A DNA stretch of 64,000 bases. It comes from Megamonas hypermegale. Its GTDB lineage: Bacteria; Bacillota; Negativicutes; Selenomonadales; Selenomonadaceae. The notes beneath the pieces were generated by a model. That model worked only from the letters and a program-made list of their open reading frames with translations, was not told the DNA's origin and searched no databases. The stretch is taken from positions 2,166,343-2,230,342 of the forward strand of contig NZ_LT906446.1 of NCBI RefSeq assembly GCF_900187035.1, in the 5' to 3' direction. This document shows, piece after piece, positions 1 through 8,481 of the stretch (positions are counted from its first letter, which is position 1; every line of letters starts with the position of its first letter). The position numbers and the translations under genes were made by a program.

Positions 1-366
1 TTTATTCTCGTTATAGGTATTATCACATTTGCCTTCTCTACAATTTTAGGTTGGTCTTATTATGGTGAACGCTGCGTTGAATATTTTGCAGGTAGAAAAG
101 TATTAACTGGCTATAAAGTACTTTATCTTTTAGTAGCTATTATTGCTCCAATCGTTTCTTTAAATCTTGTTTGGCTCATTGCAGATACGTTAAATGCGAT
201 GATGGCAATTCCAAACCTTATTGCAGTATTGTTATTATCGCCAGTGATTGTGGCTGAAACGAAAAAATATATTAATAATATTGATTTAAAAGATGAAGAA
301 ACTGTTCCGTATTTGGAAGATATTAGAAATAAAGAAACTGTAGCTAAAGAAGAATTAGCTAAATAA
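1..366 (+). CDS. Sodium:alanine symporter family (AGCS) protein, C-terminal part
   Basis: The open frame enters from the left edge and ends in TAA at 364-366, giving the last 121 residues. The visible part has the AGCS C-terminus: a 'TILGWSYYGERC' segment, then two hydrophobic helices (residues about 38-55 and 64-82 of the fragment) and a charged cytoplasmic tail. The family imports alanine or glycine with Na+ across the inner membrane. The start and most of the protein lie outside the window, so substrate cannot be judged. It converges on araD, with a terminator between them. Confidence 0.8.
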   Translation, partial: FILVIGIITFAFSTILGWSYYGERCVEYFAGRKVLTGYKVLYLLVAIIAPIVSLNLVWLIADTLNAMMAIPNLIAVLLLSPVIVAETKKYINNIDLKDEETVPYLEDIRNKETVAKEELAK

Positions 367-374
367 AGTAAATG

Positions 375-417
375 CAAAAACCACTTGTTAAACATATTTG
401 TTTAATAAGTGGTTTTT
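375..417. terminator. Bidirectional terminator between AGCS symporter and araD
   Basis: A long hairpin with arms AAAACCACTTGTTAAAC and GTTTAATAAGTGGTTTT around a short ATATTT loop. There are T-rich tails on both strands, which suits two convergent genes. Confidence 0.8.
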
Positions 418-442
418 GTATTATATGTTATTTATTTATTAG

Positions 443-1147
443 TTATTTTTTCTTTTGACCATAATAAGCATTAGCACCGTGTTTACGGAGATAATGTTTG
501 TCTAAAAGTTCTTGTTGCATTGGTGTTAAGCTAGGGTCAATAGTCATAGCATGATAAGCCATAAATGCTACTTCTTCGAGAACTACTGCTTTTTTTACAG
601 CAGCAATAGGGTCTTTTTCCCAAGTGAATGGACCATGAGAGTATACAATTACACCAGGAACATCCATCATTTTAATGCCGCGTTCTTTGAATGTTTCAAC
701 GATGACATTACCAGTTTCAGCTTCATAAGAACCATGAATTTCTTCTGGAGTCATAGCACGTGTACAAGGAATGCCACCATAAAAATCATCAGCGTGTGTT
801 GTACCAAGAGCTGGAATATCGCGGCGAGCTTGTGCCCAAGATGTTGCATAACGAGAATGTGTATGTACTACACCACCAATTTCAGGGCAAGCTTGATAAA
901 TTTTAATATGTGTATCAGTATCAGAAGATGGATTGTAATCGCCTTCAACTACTTTACCAGTGTTGATATCTACAACGACCATGTCTTCAGCTTTCATAGT
1001 ATCATATTCCACACCAGATGGTTTTATAACCATTAAACCTTTTTCACGGTCAATACCAGAAACGTTACCCCAAGTAAATGTAACCATATGATATTTTGGT
1101 AACATTAAATTAGCTTCAAATACGACTTTTTTCAAATTTTCCAACAT
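443..1147 (-). CDS. araD: L-ribulose-5-phosphate 4-epimerase
   Basis: A 234-residue class II aldolase-fold protein, close to the 231 residues of E. coli AraD, which interconverts L-ribulose 5-phosphate and D-xylulose 5-phosphate in the cytoplasm. The family residues sit at almost the same numbers as in E. coli: GNVS 27-30, KPSG 42-45, SSDTD 74-78 with D76, zinc ligands H95, H97 and H171, D120 and Y229. The ATG is preceded by a GGAGAG site at good spacing. It stands alone on the minus strand with no arabinose genes next to it, so the physiological pathway (arabinose or ascorbate/xylulose, as for UlaF/SgbE) is not settled by context. Confidence 0.9.
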   Translation of the reverse strand: MLENLKKVVFEANLMLPKYHMVTFTWGNVSGIDREKGLMVIKPSGVEYDTMKAEDMVVVDINTGKVVEGDYNPSSDTDTHIKIYQACPEIGGVVHTHSRYATSWAQARRDIPALGTTHADDFYGGIPCTRAMTPEEIHGSYEAETGNVIVETFKERGIKMMDVPGVIVYSHGPFTWEKDPIAAVKKAVVLEEVAFMAYHAMTIDPSLTPMQQELLDKHYLRKHGANAYYGQKKK

Positions 1148-1262
1148 TTGGCATTCTCTCCTTTAAAGTACCGTATAATTAACATCTAATATTTATTATA
1201 CATATTTTGCCAAAAATAACAATATGTCATACAAATTTTTGTGATATATTTTTGAAAAAAGT

Positions 1263-1299
1263 AAAAGGCTCAACTTCTTTATTTGAAGTTGAGCCTTTT
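1263..1299 (-). terminator. Terminator of the ptsH-ptsI-orf operon
   Basis: Arms AAAAGGCTCAACTTC and GAAGTTGAGCCTTTT flank a 7-nt loop, followed on the minus strand by a T-rich tract. It starts right after the stop codon of the last operon gene. Confidence 0.85.
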
Positions 1300-1300
1300 A

Positions 1301-1675
1301 TTATTGCTCTAATTTATGTTCAAGTTCTTGTATTTTCTTTTTATGATGTTCAATAGCAAATTTTAAGTGATTTTGAATTTCTTCATTATCGGCTGATTTT
1401 AAAGCTGTTTCTAGCTTGGCCAGACGATTTCTAATTTCTAGAAGTTCATTACTTAAAATGCTAGGTTCATTTAAACCAATGCCGTAAACGCTACGAATAT
1501 CTTTAAGTACGATATCCGCATAACCCGGTTCAGAAGAAACATCTTCAAGATATTTGGCAAATTCATAGATGATTTCATATGAATTTTTGCCTTCATTTAG
1601 CCATTTGAGCAGTTCAATTTTTATATTTTGCTGTTTACCGTGGTCGGATTTTATCTTGTCATCTGTTGTTGTCAT
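1301..1675 (-). CDS. Uncharacterised small protein with C-terminal coiled coil, PTS operon
   Basis: 124 residues, not recognised. The protein is soluble and charged. Residues about 75-124 show a heptad-like pattern ending in repeated Lys/Glu (KKKIQELEHKLEQ), which suggests a coiled coil. Residues 20-65 look helical, with several aromatic residues. It begins 6 nt after the ptsI stop codon with no clear ribosome binding site of its own, so it is probably translated by coupling. The operon terminator follows directly. Its position makes it a candidate accessory or regulatory protein of the PTS, but this is inference. Confidence 0.6.
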   Translation of the reverse strand: MTTTDDKIKSDHGKQQNIKIELLKWLNEGKNSYEIIYEFAKYLEDVSSEPGYADIVLKDIRSVYGIGLNEPSILSNELLEIRNRLAKLETALKSADNEEIQNHLKFAIEHHKKKIQELEHKLEQ

Positions 1676-1681
1676 TGTTTA

Positions 1682-3388
1682 TTATAGAGCAGTTTGAAGA
1701 TATTCTTTAATAGCGTTGCCATCTTCCATTGTCATAACTGTGTCGAGTGCAGCTTTTGCTTGAGCAGAAGTTATGGAACGAATTTTTTCTTTTACGCGTG
1801 GAATGGAAGGAGCGCTCATAGAAAGTTCATTGATACCCATAGCCATTAAGATTGCTGCAGCGTTAGGGTCGCTTGCCATTTCACCGCACATACCAACCCA
1901 GATATTGTTTTTGCGAGCAGAATCAATAGTGAGTTTGATTAAACGAAGTACAGCAGGATTGAAATGGTTATAGAGATAACTTACGTTAGCATTTACGCGG
2001 TCAACGGCGAGTGTATACTGAACAAGGTCATTAGTACCGATACTGAAAAAGTCAAGATATTTAGCAAGTACCGGAGTCATAACAGCAGCTGCTGGAGTTT
2101 CAACCATGATACCGAGTTGAACATTATCGGAGAATGGTTTTTCTTGAGCAGCAAGTTCGGCTTTAGCTTGTTCTATAATTTCACGTACTTGTTTTACTTC
2201 TTCTACATTGATAACCATAGGAAGCATCATTGCAGCTTTACCGTAAACACCAGCACGTAGAATTGCCTTAACTTGTGGCATGAATACTTCACGACGATTT
2301 AAGCAAATACGAATTGCACGATAACCGAGGAATGGATTTTCTTCTTCCGGAATGTTTAAATATGGAAGTGGTTTATCGCCGCCGATATCCATAGTACGAA
2401 TAACACATAAATTACCATTGCATTTTTCAATAGCTTCTTTATATGCTTTAAATTGAGTTTCTTCATCAGGAATAGTATCTCTACCCATGAATAAGAATTC
2501 AGAACGGAACAGACCTACGCCTTTTGCACCATATTTCATAGCTGCTTCAACATCGAGATGTGTACTGATATTAGCCATGAGGTCAACTTCGATACCATCT
2601 TTTGTTACTGTTGGCAATTTAGAAAGTTGTGCATAATGTTCTTTCAAACGTTTTTGTTCTTCTAATTTTACCTGATAAGAAGCGATTAATTCTTCAGTTG
2701 GGTTAACAAAAATTTCACCGGTTTCACCATTTAAAATAACTTGTGCACCGTCTGGAATTTGTTGGATTTTATCTCCGAGACCTGCAACAGTAGGAATTGC
2801 TCTTGCTTTAGCAATGATTACGGCATGACAAGTAGTACTGCCGTTACCTAAGATTACGCCAGCAATTTTTTCAGTTGGGATGTTAGCGATAACAGATGGT
2901 TCGATTTCGTCACCACATAAGATTACAGCTTCACCATCTACTGTTCTTTCAGCAAGACCTAAGATACGTCTTACAACACGTTTACCAACGTCGCGAATAT
3001 CTACAGCACGTTCACGGAAATAAGTATCATCCATTTGTTCAAAAATAGATGCATTTTCTTCAGAAGCTTCTAAAACTGCTTTTGGAGCACTACCGCAAGT
3101 GCCGAGTTTTGTCAAAGCATTTTCTTCTAACATTGGGTCTTGTACCATCATGCGATGAGCTTCCATGATACCAGCTTGTTCGAGCATTCCTTTTTCACGC
3201 AATGTTTTGATATTGGATTGTAAAACTTCAGCAGCGTATGCTATAGCTTCTTTAATTTTTTCTGCTTCTTTTTCAGGAGCTTCTGGAGTGTAATTATCAA
3301 TATAACTTTGTAAATCTTCATTAAGGGTCATTACTTTAGCGATAGAAATACCAGTAATAACACCTTTCCCTCTTAATTCGTACGGCAA
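1682..3388 (-). CDS. ptsI: PTS phosphoenolpyruvate-protein phosphotransferase (Enzyme I)
   Basis: A 568-residue Enzyme I that takes phosphate from PEP and passes it to HPr. The phosphorylated histidine is H188 (E. coli H189) in 'GNGSTTCHAVIIAK'. Many relatives have GGxTSH here, so this is a variant of the usual signature. The PEP-binding barrel follows, with 'GVGLFRSEFLFM', 'RTMDIGGDKPLPY' and the C-terminal cysteine loop 'GMCGEMASDP'. The start is a TTG codon (3388-3386) behind a strong GAGGGGG site; no ATG fits the family N-terminus better. It lies 36 nt downstream of ptsH and is followed at 6 nt by an unknown small gene, forming one operon. Confidence 0.96.
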   Translation of the reverse strand: MPYELRGKGVITGISIAKVMTLNEDLQSYIDNYTPEAPEKEAEKIKEAIAYAAEVLQSNIKTLREKGMLEQAGIMEAHRMMVQDPMLEENALTKLGTCGSAPKAVLEASEENASIFEQMDDTYFRERAVDIRDVGKRVVRRILGLAERTVDGEAVILCGDEIEPSVIANIPTEKIAGVILGNGSTTCHAVIIAKARAIPTVAGLGDKIQQIPDGAQVILNGETGEIFVNPTEELIASYQVKLEEQKRLKEHYAQLSKLPTVTKDGIEVDLMANISTHLDVEAAMKYGAKGVGLFRSEFLFMGRDTIPDEETQFKAYKEAIEKCNGNLCVIRTMDIGGDKPLPYLNIPEEENPFLGYRAIRICLNRREVFMPQVKAILRAGVYGKAAMMLPMVINVEEVKQVREIIEQAKAELAAQEKPFSDNVQLGIMVETPAAAVMTPVLAKYLDFFSIGTNDLVQYTLAVDRVNANVSYLYNHFNPAVLRLIKLTIDSARKNNIWVGMCGEMASDPNAAAILMAMGINELSMSAPSIPRVKEKIRSITSAQAKAALDTVMTMEDGNAIKEYLQTAL

Positions 3389-3427
3389 AGTACAAATCCC
3401 CCTCTCTCTCTCAAAAAAACGTTAGAA

Positions 3428-3691
3428 TTATTCTTCGCCGAATTTGCTTTTAATAAGACCTGTAAGAGCGTCTAAAGCTGCCTGAGCGTCTTCACCGTCA
3501 GCGCTGATTGTGAGTTCTGTTCCCTGAGTAAGACCAAGGCTCATGATCATAAGAATGCTTTTAGCGTCTACAGTTTTGCCTTTAGCAGAGATTTTGATTT
3601 TGGATTTGAATTTGTTTGCTTCCTGTACGAACATAGATGCAGGACGAGCATGAAGTCCAGTTTTGTTTTCAATAATAAGTGTTGTTTCCAT
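3428..3691 (-). CDS. ptsH: Phosphocarrier protein HPr
   Basis: 87 residues starting at the ATG at 3691, which has a GAGGGG ribosome binding site 9 nt upstream. The frame stays open to 3724, but that extension lacks a site and is not in the family. The active histidine is H14 in 'TGLHARPAS'. The regulatory serine expected for HPr kinase/phosphorylase control in Firmicutes is S45 in 'DAKSILMIM'. HPr carries phosphate from Enzyme I to the sugar-specific EIIA domains, such as the one in the sucrose transporter at 18.2-20.0 kb. Confidence 0.96.
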   Translation of the reverse strand: METTLIIENKTGLHARPASMFVQEANKFKSKIKISAKGKTVDAKSILMIMSLGLTQGTELTISADGEDAQAALDALTGLIKSKFGEE

Positions 3692-3729
3692 AAGAATAAA
3701 CCCCTCTCTTAATCTGTATAACATAATTA

Positions 3730-3758
3730 ATTATAATATCGTTTGAAAATTATGTCTT
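3730..3758 (-). promoter_or_regulatory. Candidate sigma-A promoter for ptsH-ptsI
   Basis: On the minus strand a perfect TATAAT -10 box lies 17 nt after AAGACA, about 40 nt before the ptsH start codon. The -35 box is only a partial match to TTGACA. Confidence 0.5.
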
Positions 3759-3772
3759 TGTTAATTATAACC

Positions 3773-3854
3773 AAAAAATGCACAAATGACTAGTATCTTT
3801 TAGAAAAAAATAAGTAATTTTCTAAAAAAAAGTTAATTTAAAGTCATTTGTGCA
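3773..3854 (-). terminator. Nested hairpin terminator downstream of the AEC carrier gene
   Basis: A perfect 13-bp inverted repeat, TGCACAAATGACT (3779-3791) with AGTCATTTGTGCA (3842-3854). It encloses a second 10-bp repeat, TTTTAGAAAA with TTTTCTAAAA. On the minus strand the outer stem is followed directly by TTTTTT. It separates the AEC gene from the ptsH promoter. Confidence 0.65.
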
Positions 3855-3889
3855 TGTATTAATAAATTTTATTAATGATTATATGATTG

Positions 3890-4831
3890 TTACGACAGTA
3901 AGACCATATAAATTGGTATAGTAATTATGGATAAAAGAGTTGTCGAAGATACGACGAGTGTAGCGTATTCTGGGTCTGTTTGATATAAACTAGATAAAAC
4001 AACTGTTTGTACCATAGCAGGCAGTGAAGCCATAATTACAAAAACTTTGTACATCAATTCAGGCATTGGAAAAATATGCGCTAAAATGAACATACTGAGT
4101 GGGGCAATAATAAATCGACCAATACAAATACCACTAAGACTAAAATCAAAACGAAGTTTTTTAAGTCCCATAGAATGGAGTGTAACCCCTATAAAGATAA
4201 GAGCAAGTGGTGTTGTGAGATTACCCATATATTGAGCTGTATCTAAAAAGAATTTTGGTAGTGGAATATCGATTATTAAAATTACTAATGAAATTAAAAA
4301 GCCCAAGATTGGTGGGGAAAAAATTCGCTTTAAAGTAGACATAGTGAGAATTTTTCTGTAAGAGAAATTTGCCGAGTCTGATTGAATACTAGCATTGCCC
4401 AAAGTCCAGAAAAATGTCGTATTAGCGAAGAAGTATAAAAGTGTGTACGGTATAGCTTCTTCACCAAATAATGCCATGGTAACAGGTAAACCGACAAAGA
4501 TTACATTAGAAGTCGTAAAACTAGACTGAAAGATACCACGACGACTTTTAGGTGCCATGAAATGTGCTGCAATAACACTTAAAACAAAGCAAATTGCAAT
4601 TGAAATAAAAGGAACGATAGAGCCTTTTATTAAATGAAGCAATTGGTCATGGCTAAAGGTATGTGTGATATTATACACAAAGAACAAGGGTAATGATACA
4701 TAGTTTATCAATTTAGGCAAAATAGACTTATTAGTGTCATTTATCCAACCGAGTTCAGCCAAGACACAGCCAATAAGTCCCATTAAGATTAAAGTTAATA
4801 CACCACTTATAGCATGTAATAAAGTGTCCAA
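3890..4831 (-). CDS. AEC (auxin efflux carrier) family permease
   Basis: About 313 residues with some ten hydrophobic segments, split by a short loop near the middle, as in the AEC/PF03547 family. N-terminal 'LMGLIGCVLAELGWI' and the later 'PLALIFIGVTLHSM' and 'ASLPAMVQTVVLSSLY' segments fit. Bacterial members export or import organic acids such as malate; the substrate cannot be read from sequence. I place the start at the TTG at 4831 because a GGGAG site sits 8 nt upstream. The longer in-frame TTG at 4858 has no ribosome binding site. It is a single-gene unit on the minus strand. Confidence 0.8.
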   Translation of the reverse strand: MDTLLHAISGVLTLILMGLIGCVLAELGWINDTNKSILPKLINYVSLPLFFVYNITHTFSHDQLLHLIKGSIVPFISIAICFVLSVIAAHFMAPKSRRGIFQSSFTTSNVIFVGLPVTMALFGEEAIPYTLLYFFANTTFFWTLGNASIQSDSANFSYRKILTMSTLKRIFSPPILGFLISLVILIIDIPLPKFFLDTAQYMGNLTTPLALIFIGVTLHSMGLKKLRFDFSLSGICIGRFIIAPLSMFILAHIFPMPELMYKVFVIMASLPAMVQTVVLSSLYQTDPEYATLVVSSTTLLSIITIPIYMVLLS

Positions 4832-4883
4832 AGTATCATCTCCCGTGTTATTATGCAATTGTATATTAATTTAAATTCAATGA

Positions 4884-6095
4884 TTAACTTAAGAATAATT
4901 CATGAAGGAAACCTAAAAAATTAAAGCCTTCAGAAATATCTTCTGTAGTTACCATATCAATGCTACCGATTACTGTTCCATGATACAGTAAATTCACTGT
5001 ACCAACTTTACTACCAGCTTTTAATGGCGCATCGATATAAGATGGCAAATTCATTTCATAAGAAAAATCATCGCTGTTTTCATGCTTCATTACAGGATAA
5101 GTAAAGCTTTCAGCTGGAGCGACTGAAACTTTAGAAACATTTGCTCCATGAACATAAATTATATTGGTTAAATCTTCAGGATTTACAGTTTGTTGTGAAG
5201 CGATTTGTTTAAAACCAAAATCAAGTAAAGCTCTGCTTTCTGTAAATCTAGCTCTACTATCAGCTGTTTTTAAAACAACAGCGATTAATGCACTACCATT
5301 TTTTTCGGCAGCAGCGACGAGGCAACCACCAGCGGCATCAGTATAACCTGTTTTTATGCCTGTTATATCATCGTAATTCCATAAGAGGCGATTAGTACTA
5401 CCATAAACATCTTTGCGAGTATTTGGTGTTATCCAACTGATTTCTTGTTCTTTAGTAGAAACTATTTTGCGGAATTTTGGATTTTTGTAACCATAGGCAG
5501 CAATTTTGGCTAAATCTCTAGCTGTTGTATAGTGATTTGGGTCTGTAAGACCGTGTGGATTATTAAAATGAGTATTTTCGGCACCGATGGATTTAGCTTT
5601 ATCATTCATCATCTGAACAAAATTTTCCATAGAGCCTTGTCCAACGTAATAACCAACAGCAGTAGCACCATCATTACCGGAGGCTAGCATAGTTGCTTGA
5701 AGGAGTTCTGACATTTTTATTTGGTCGCCTTCATTGAGATAAATAGCAGAACCATCGACACCTACGGCACGATTATCAACGTTGACAATATCATCATCAT
5801 TGGAATTTTCTAAGCCTAATATACAAGTCATCATTTTAGTTGTACTTGCTGGCATTAATTTTTTATCAGGGTTTTTTTCGTATAAAATACGGCCTGTTCT
5901 AGCATCAATTAAAATAGCAGCTTCTGCCGTCATATCATTTAAATTATCGGCAGTGACAGGAATATATGGTTTGTTTTCATCTACTGGCGGAGCGTCATCA
6001 ACTATTGTATCAGTAGCTTGAGCTATAGGTGTAAATAGTTGAACAAAGATTACAAGAAATACTAAAAATAGTTTAATATGATGTAATTGTTTCAT
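4884..6095 (-). CDS. D-alanyl-D-alanine carboxypeptidase (low-molecular-weight PBP, DacA/DacF type)
   Basis: 403 residues. A signal peptide runs to about A27 (hydrophobic core FLVFLVIFVQLF, then AQA), so the enzyme acts outside the inner membrane, trimming the terminal D-Ala of peptidoglycan stem peptides. The three serine-transpeptidase motifs are intact: SxxK at S84-K87 (ASTTK), SGN at 140-142 and KTG at 249-251. A C-terminal beta domain follows, and the end has a short hydrophobic/amphipathic stretch (FNFLGFLHELFL) like the membrane anchor of this class. Its ATG overlaps the stop codon of the upstream thioesterase by 4 nt (ATGA), so the two are translationally coupled. Confidence 0.92.
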   Translation of the reverse strand: MKQLHHIKLFLVFLVIFVQLFTPIAQATDTIVDDAPPVDENKPYIPVTADNLNDMTAEAAILIDARTGRILYEKNPDKKLMPASTTKMMTCILGLENSNDDDIVNVDNRAVGVDGSAIYLNEGDQIKMSELLQATMLASGNDGATAVGYYVGQGSMENFVQMMNDKAKSIGAENTHFNNPHGLTDPNHYTTARDLAKIAAYGYKNPKFRKIVSTKEQEISWITPNTRKDVYGSTNRLLWNYDDITGIKTGYTDAAGGCLVAAAEKNGSALIAVVLKTADSRARFTESRALLDFGFKQIASQQTVNPEDLTNIIYVHGANVSKVSVAPAESFTYPVMKHENSDDFSYEMNLPSYIDAPLKAGSKVGTVNLLYHGTVIGSIDMVTTEDISEGFNFLGFLHELFLS

Positions 6096-6532
6096 TGGCG
6101 TATCGGTCCTATTACAAAAAATGTACCGCGAGCTTTAGCGCATAATTTTTTTGCGGTATTGAAAACTTCACATTCAGCAACTATGGTGCTTTTTCCATTA
6201 TGAATAATACATCCTTTTACAAGGGCAGTATCTTCCTGCGCAATGGATTTTATGATATTTATATTCATATCTATTGTTACAACTTTTTTACTCATGCTCA
6301 AACAAGCTGCTCCCATGGCCATATCACACAGGGACATGATAACGCCACCATGAGCAATGCCATAGACATTAGTATGTTCATGTTTTATTTTTAAGGCAAC
6401 GGATACTTTGCCTTCATTTATAGAAATGATGTCAACGCCTAAATGATTAGTAAATGGGTTGTCATCATAAAAATGATTGATGTAATCACTGACGGATTTA
6501 TCATCGTACGTTTTGTTCATATAATCATCCAT
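6092..6532 (-). CDS. Hotdog-fold thioesterase, PaaI family
   Basis: 146 residues with the PaaI/YdiI hotdog signature 'IAHGGVIMSLCDMAMG', where the Asp takes the catalytic acid position in a hotdog dimer. The family hydrolyses acyl-CoA thioesters in the cytosol; the acyl group is not predictable. Start choice is uncertain. ATG at 6532 has little ribosome binding site, while Met5 (ATG at 6520) has GGATGA upstream. It overlaps the carboxypeptidase gene by 4 nt. It diverges from the HAD phosphatase gene beginning at 6686. Confidence 0.82.
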   Translation of the reverse strand: MDDYMNKTYDDKSVSDYINHFYDDNPFTNHLGVDIISINEGKVSVALKIKHEHTNVYGIAHGGVIMSLCDMAMGAACLSMSKKVVTIDMNINIIKSIAQEDTALVKGCIIHNGKSTIVAECEVFNTAKKLCAKARGTFFVIGPIRQ

Positions 6533-6685
6533 TCTATTTTAAGATAAAAAATATTATAGATTAGTCTAAAATGCTTTTCAATAAGTTATAATGATTTTTT
6601 GACAAAATTTTAAGTAATAGTAGTTAAAAATTTTATGTTATTTTGTGTTATTATGGTAACGATATATTGTTTAGAGGTGAAAAAC

Positions 6686-6718
6686 ATGGCGTATAAAATC
6701 TACTTATTCGATTTTGAT
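6686..6718 (+). CDS. HAD-family phosphatase, exon 1 (interrupted by IStron)
   Basis: The ATG at 6686 follows a GAGGTG site and encodes 11 codons ending in '...YLFDFD'. The TTGAT at 6714-6718 is the IStron target motif. Without splicing, translation would run into the element and stop at TAG 6782-6784 after 32 residues. Joined to 8561 it continues in frame as 'FDFD|YTLANSE', giving a complete HAD motif I (D9, D11, T13). The joined gene codes for 211 residues. The exon alone has no function, so this must be read together with 8561-9163. Confidence 0.8.
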
Positions 6719-7180
6719 TATTGTGAGCCGCACACTTGTGATTTTAATCATGAGTTAGGCGAACAAAATAGTCAGCGTATATAGAAATATGTACGTAGAG
6801 ATAGACTAAGATCTATCCAATACTGTTTGAATTGCTGGAAAGCCCTAAAGATATCTGAACTACAACGTAAACATGAAATAAAGTTAAACGTGAATGTGGC
6901 GAAAGCAGAAAAAATCAGATATATAGCATAAGGTTAAATCCTAAGTGTTGAAAAATGGACAATCAGCAGCGAAGCTCCGAATAGGAGAACGTTCAACGAC
7001 TATTCCTCTTGAGGGAAGTACTCAGTAAGCTATTGACTGAGGAAGTGGACAGACTCTAACAGGTAAAGCTGAGGGATAAGATATAGTCTGTGCCGTTATG
7101 AAAGTAACGGAAGTTCATAAGAGAACTGTATAGAAAGTAGCGTTTCTATATGAACGAGACCTCATAATACGACTAAAGCA

Positions 7181-8481
7181 GAACCTACAGTTCTTGTATA
7201 TGTTATTTAAAATAGGCAGTTAATATATAAACACTTGCTATATTGCTATACATATGTCATGATTATATTAGATGATAGTATGGAAGTAATACGTGGGATA
7301 TATTTATTCATTAATTAGAAGAAAGCGTAAGTGTTTATTATGGAAAAAGCTTATAAATTTAGGATATACCCCAATAAAACACAAGAAAATTTACTTCAAA
7401 AAACTTTTGGTTGTGTACGTTTTATATATAATCACTTTTTAGATAGAAGAATTAAAGCATATGAACAAAATAAGAAAAATATAGGTTATAATGAATGCTC
7501 AAAAGAGCTTACTCAATTAAAAAAAGAAAAAAAGTGGCTTAAAGAACCAGATAAATCCTCTTTACAAAATGCTTTAAAGAATTTAGATACAGCTTATAAA
7601 AACTTTTTTAATAGACAAAAAGCAGGCTTTCCTAAATTTAAATCTAAAAAGAATCGGTATAAATCGTATAAAACAAATATGACAAATAACAACATTGTAT
7701 TTTTAGGAAATAAAATAAAATTACCTAAAATAGGTAAGATAAAAATAAGAGATAAATATTGCCAAATAGAAGGTAGGATTTTAAGTGCGACAGTATCACA
7801 AACTCCTAGTGGAAAATATTACGTTGCACTATGTTGTACAGAACTGCCTCAACCTGAATTCATCAAAACGAATAAATATGTCGGTTTGGATTTAGGAATA
7901 AAGGATTTTGTCATAACCTCAGATGCAGTAAAATATAGCAATCCTAAATACTTGCAAAAATCATTGACTAGATTAGCTAAGCTTCAAAGAGAGCTTTCTC
8001 GAAAAACAAAAGGAAGTTCAAATTGGGAAAAGGCTAGAGTAAAAGTAGCTAAATTGCATGATAGAATTGCCAATCAAAGACGCAATTTACTACATCAAGT
8101 AACATGTCAACTTATTAGGAATTACGATATAATCTGTCTTGAAGATTTGCAGATTAAAAACATGATGAAAAATCATAAATTAGCAAGAAATATAGCTGAT
8201 GTTAGTTGGTCAGAGTTTATGAGACAACTAACATATAAAGCCAAATGGTTTGGCAGGGTTATTGTCAAAATAGATAAATTTTATCCTTCAAGCCAATTAT
8301 GTCATGTTTGTGGGTATAAAAATACTGAAGTAAAAAACTTAAATGTTAGAGAGTGGAACTGTCCTGAATGTAAAACACATCACGATAGAGATGTAAATGC
8401 AGCTATAAATATTAGAGATGAAGGATTAAGAATATTAAACATAGCTTAATCTTGAATAACATATACAAGAACCGTAGGAAC
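7181..8481 (+). repeat. Long-range inverted repeat flanking tnpB
   Basis: 7181-7207 and 8455-8481 are inverted copies with about 22 consecutive pairs apart from one A.C mismatch, plus two mismatches near the outer end. In the RNA they would form a long stem that brings the intron core next to the 3' splice site and loops out the whole tnpB frame. Confidence 0.8.
7340..8449 (+). CDS. tnpB: TnpB RNA-guided nuclease of IS200/IS605 family
   Basis: 369 residues from ATG 7340, where the family N-terminus '[12 protein letters not shown]' begins. An in-frame GTG at 7331 has somewhat better ribosome-site spacing and would add three residues. The RuvC-like catalytic triad is intact: D184 in '[10 protein letters not shown]', E268 in '[11 protein letters not shown]' and D351 in '[11 protein letters not shown]'. 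A four-cysteine zinc ribbon lies at C321/C324 and C341/C344. TnpB proteins cut DNA next to a TAM using an omega-RNA made from the element's right end, here predicted to recognise TTGAT. The frame is full length with no stop or frameshift, so the nuclease is probably active. It sits between the two arms of a long RNA stem inside the intron. Confidence 0.95.
   Translation: MEKAYKFRIYPNKTQENLLQKTFGCVRFIYNHFLDRRIKAYEQNKKNIGYNECSKELTQLKKEKKWLKEPDKSSLQNALKNLDTAYKNFFNRQKAGFPKFKSKKNRYKSYKTNMTNNNIVFLGNKIKLPKIGKIKIRDKYCQIEGRILSATVSQTPSGKYYVALCCTELPQPEFIKTNKYVGLDLGIKDFVITSDAVKYSNPKYLQKSLTRLAKLQRELSRKTKGSSNWEKARVKVAKLHDRIANQRRNLLHQVTCQLIRNYDIICLEDLQIKNMMKNHKLARNIADVSWSEFMRQLTYKAKWFGRVIVKIDKFYPSSQLCHVCGYKNTEVKNLNVREWNCPECKTHHDRDVNAAINIRDEGLRILNIA

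Noticed and set aside
551..1036. 161-codon plus-strand frame
   Set aside because: Lies antisense to araD, which keeps every catalytic residue.
6686..6784. A 32-codon peptide gene
   Set aside because: It is the 5' exon of the HAD gene read through into intron sequence; codons after 6718 are P1 loop and guide sequence.
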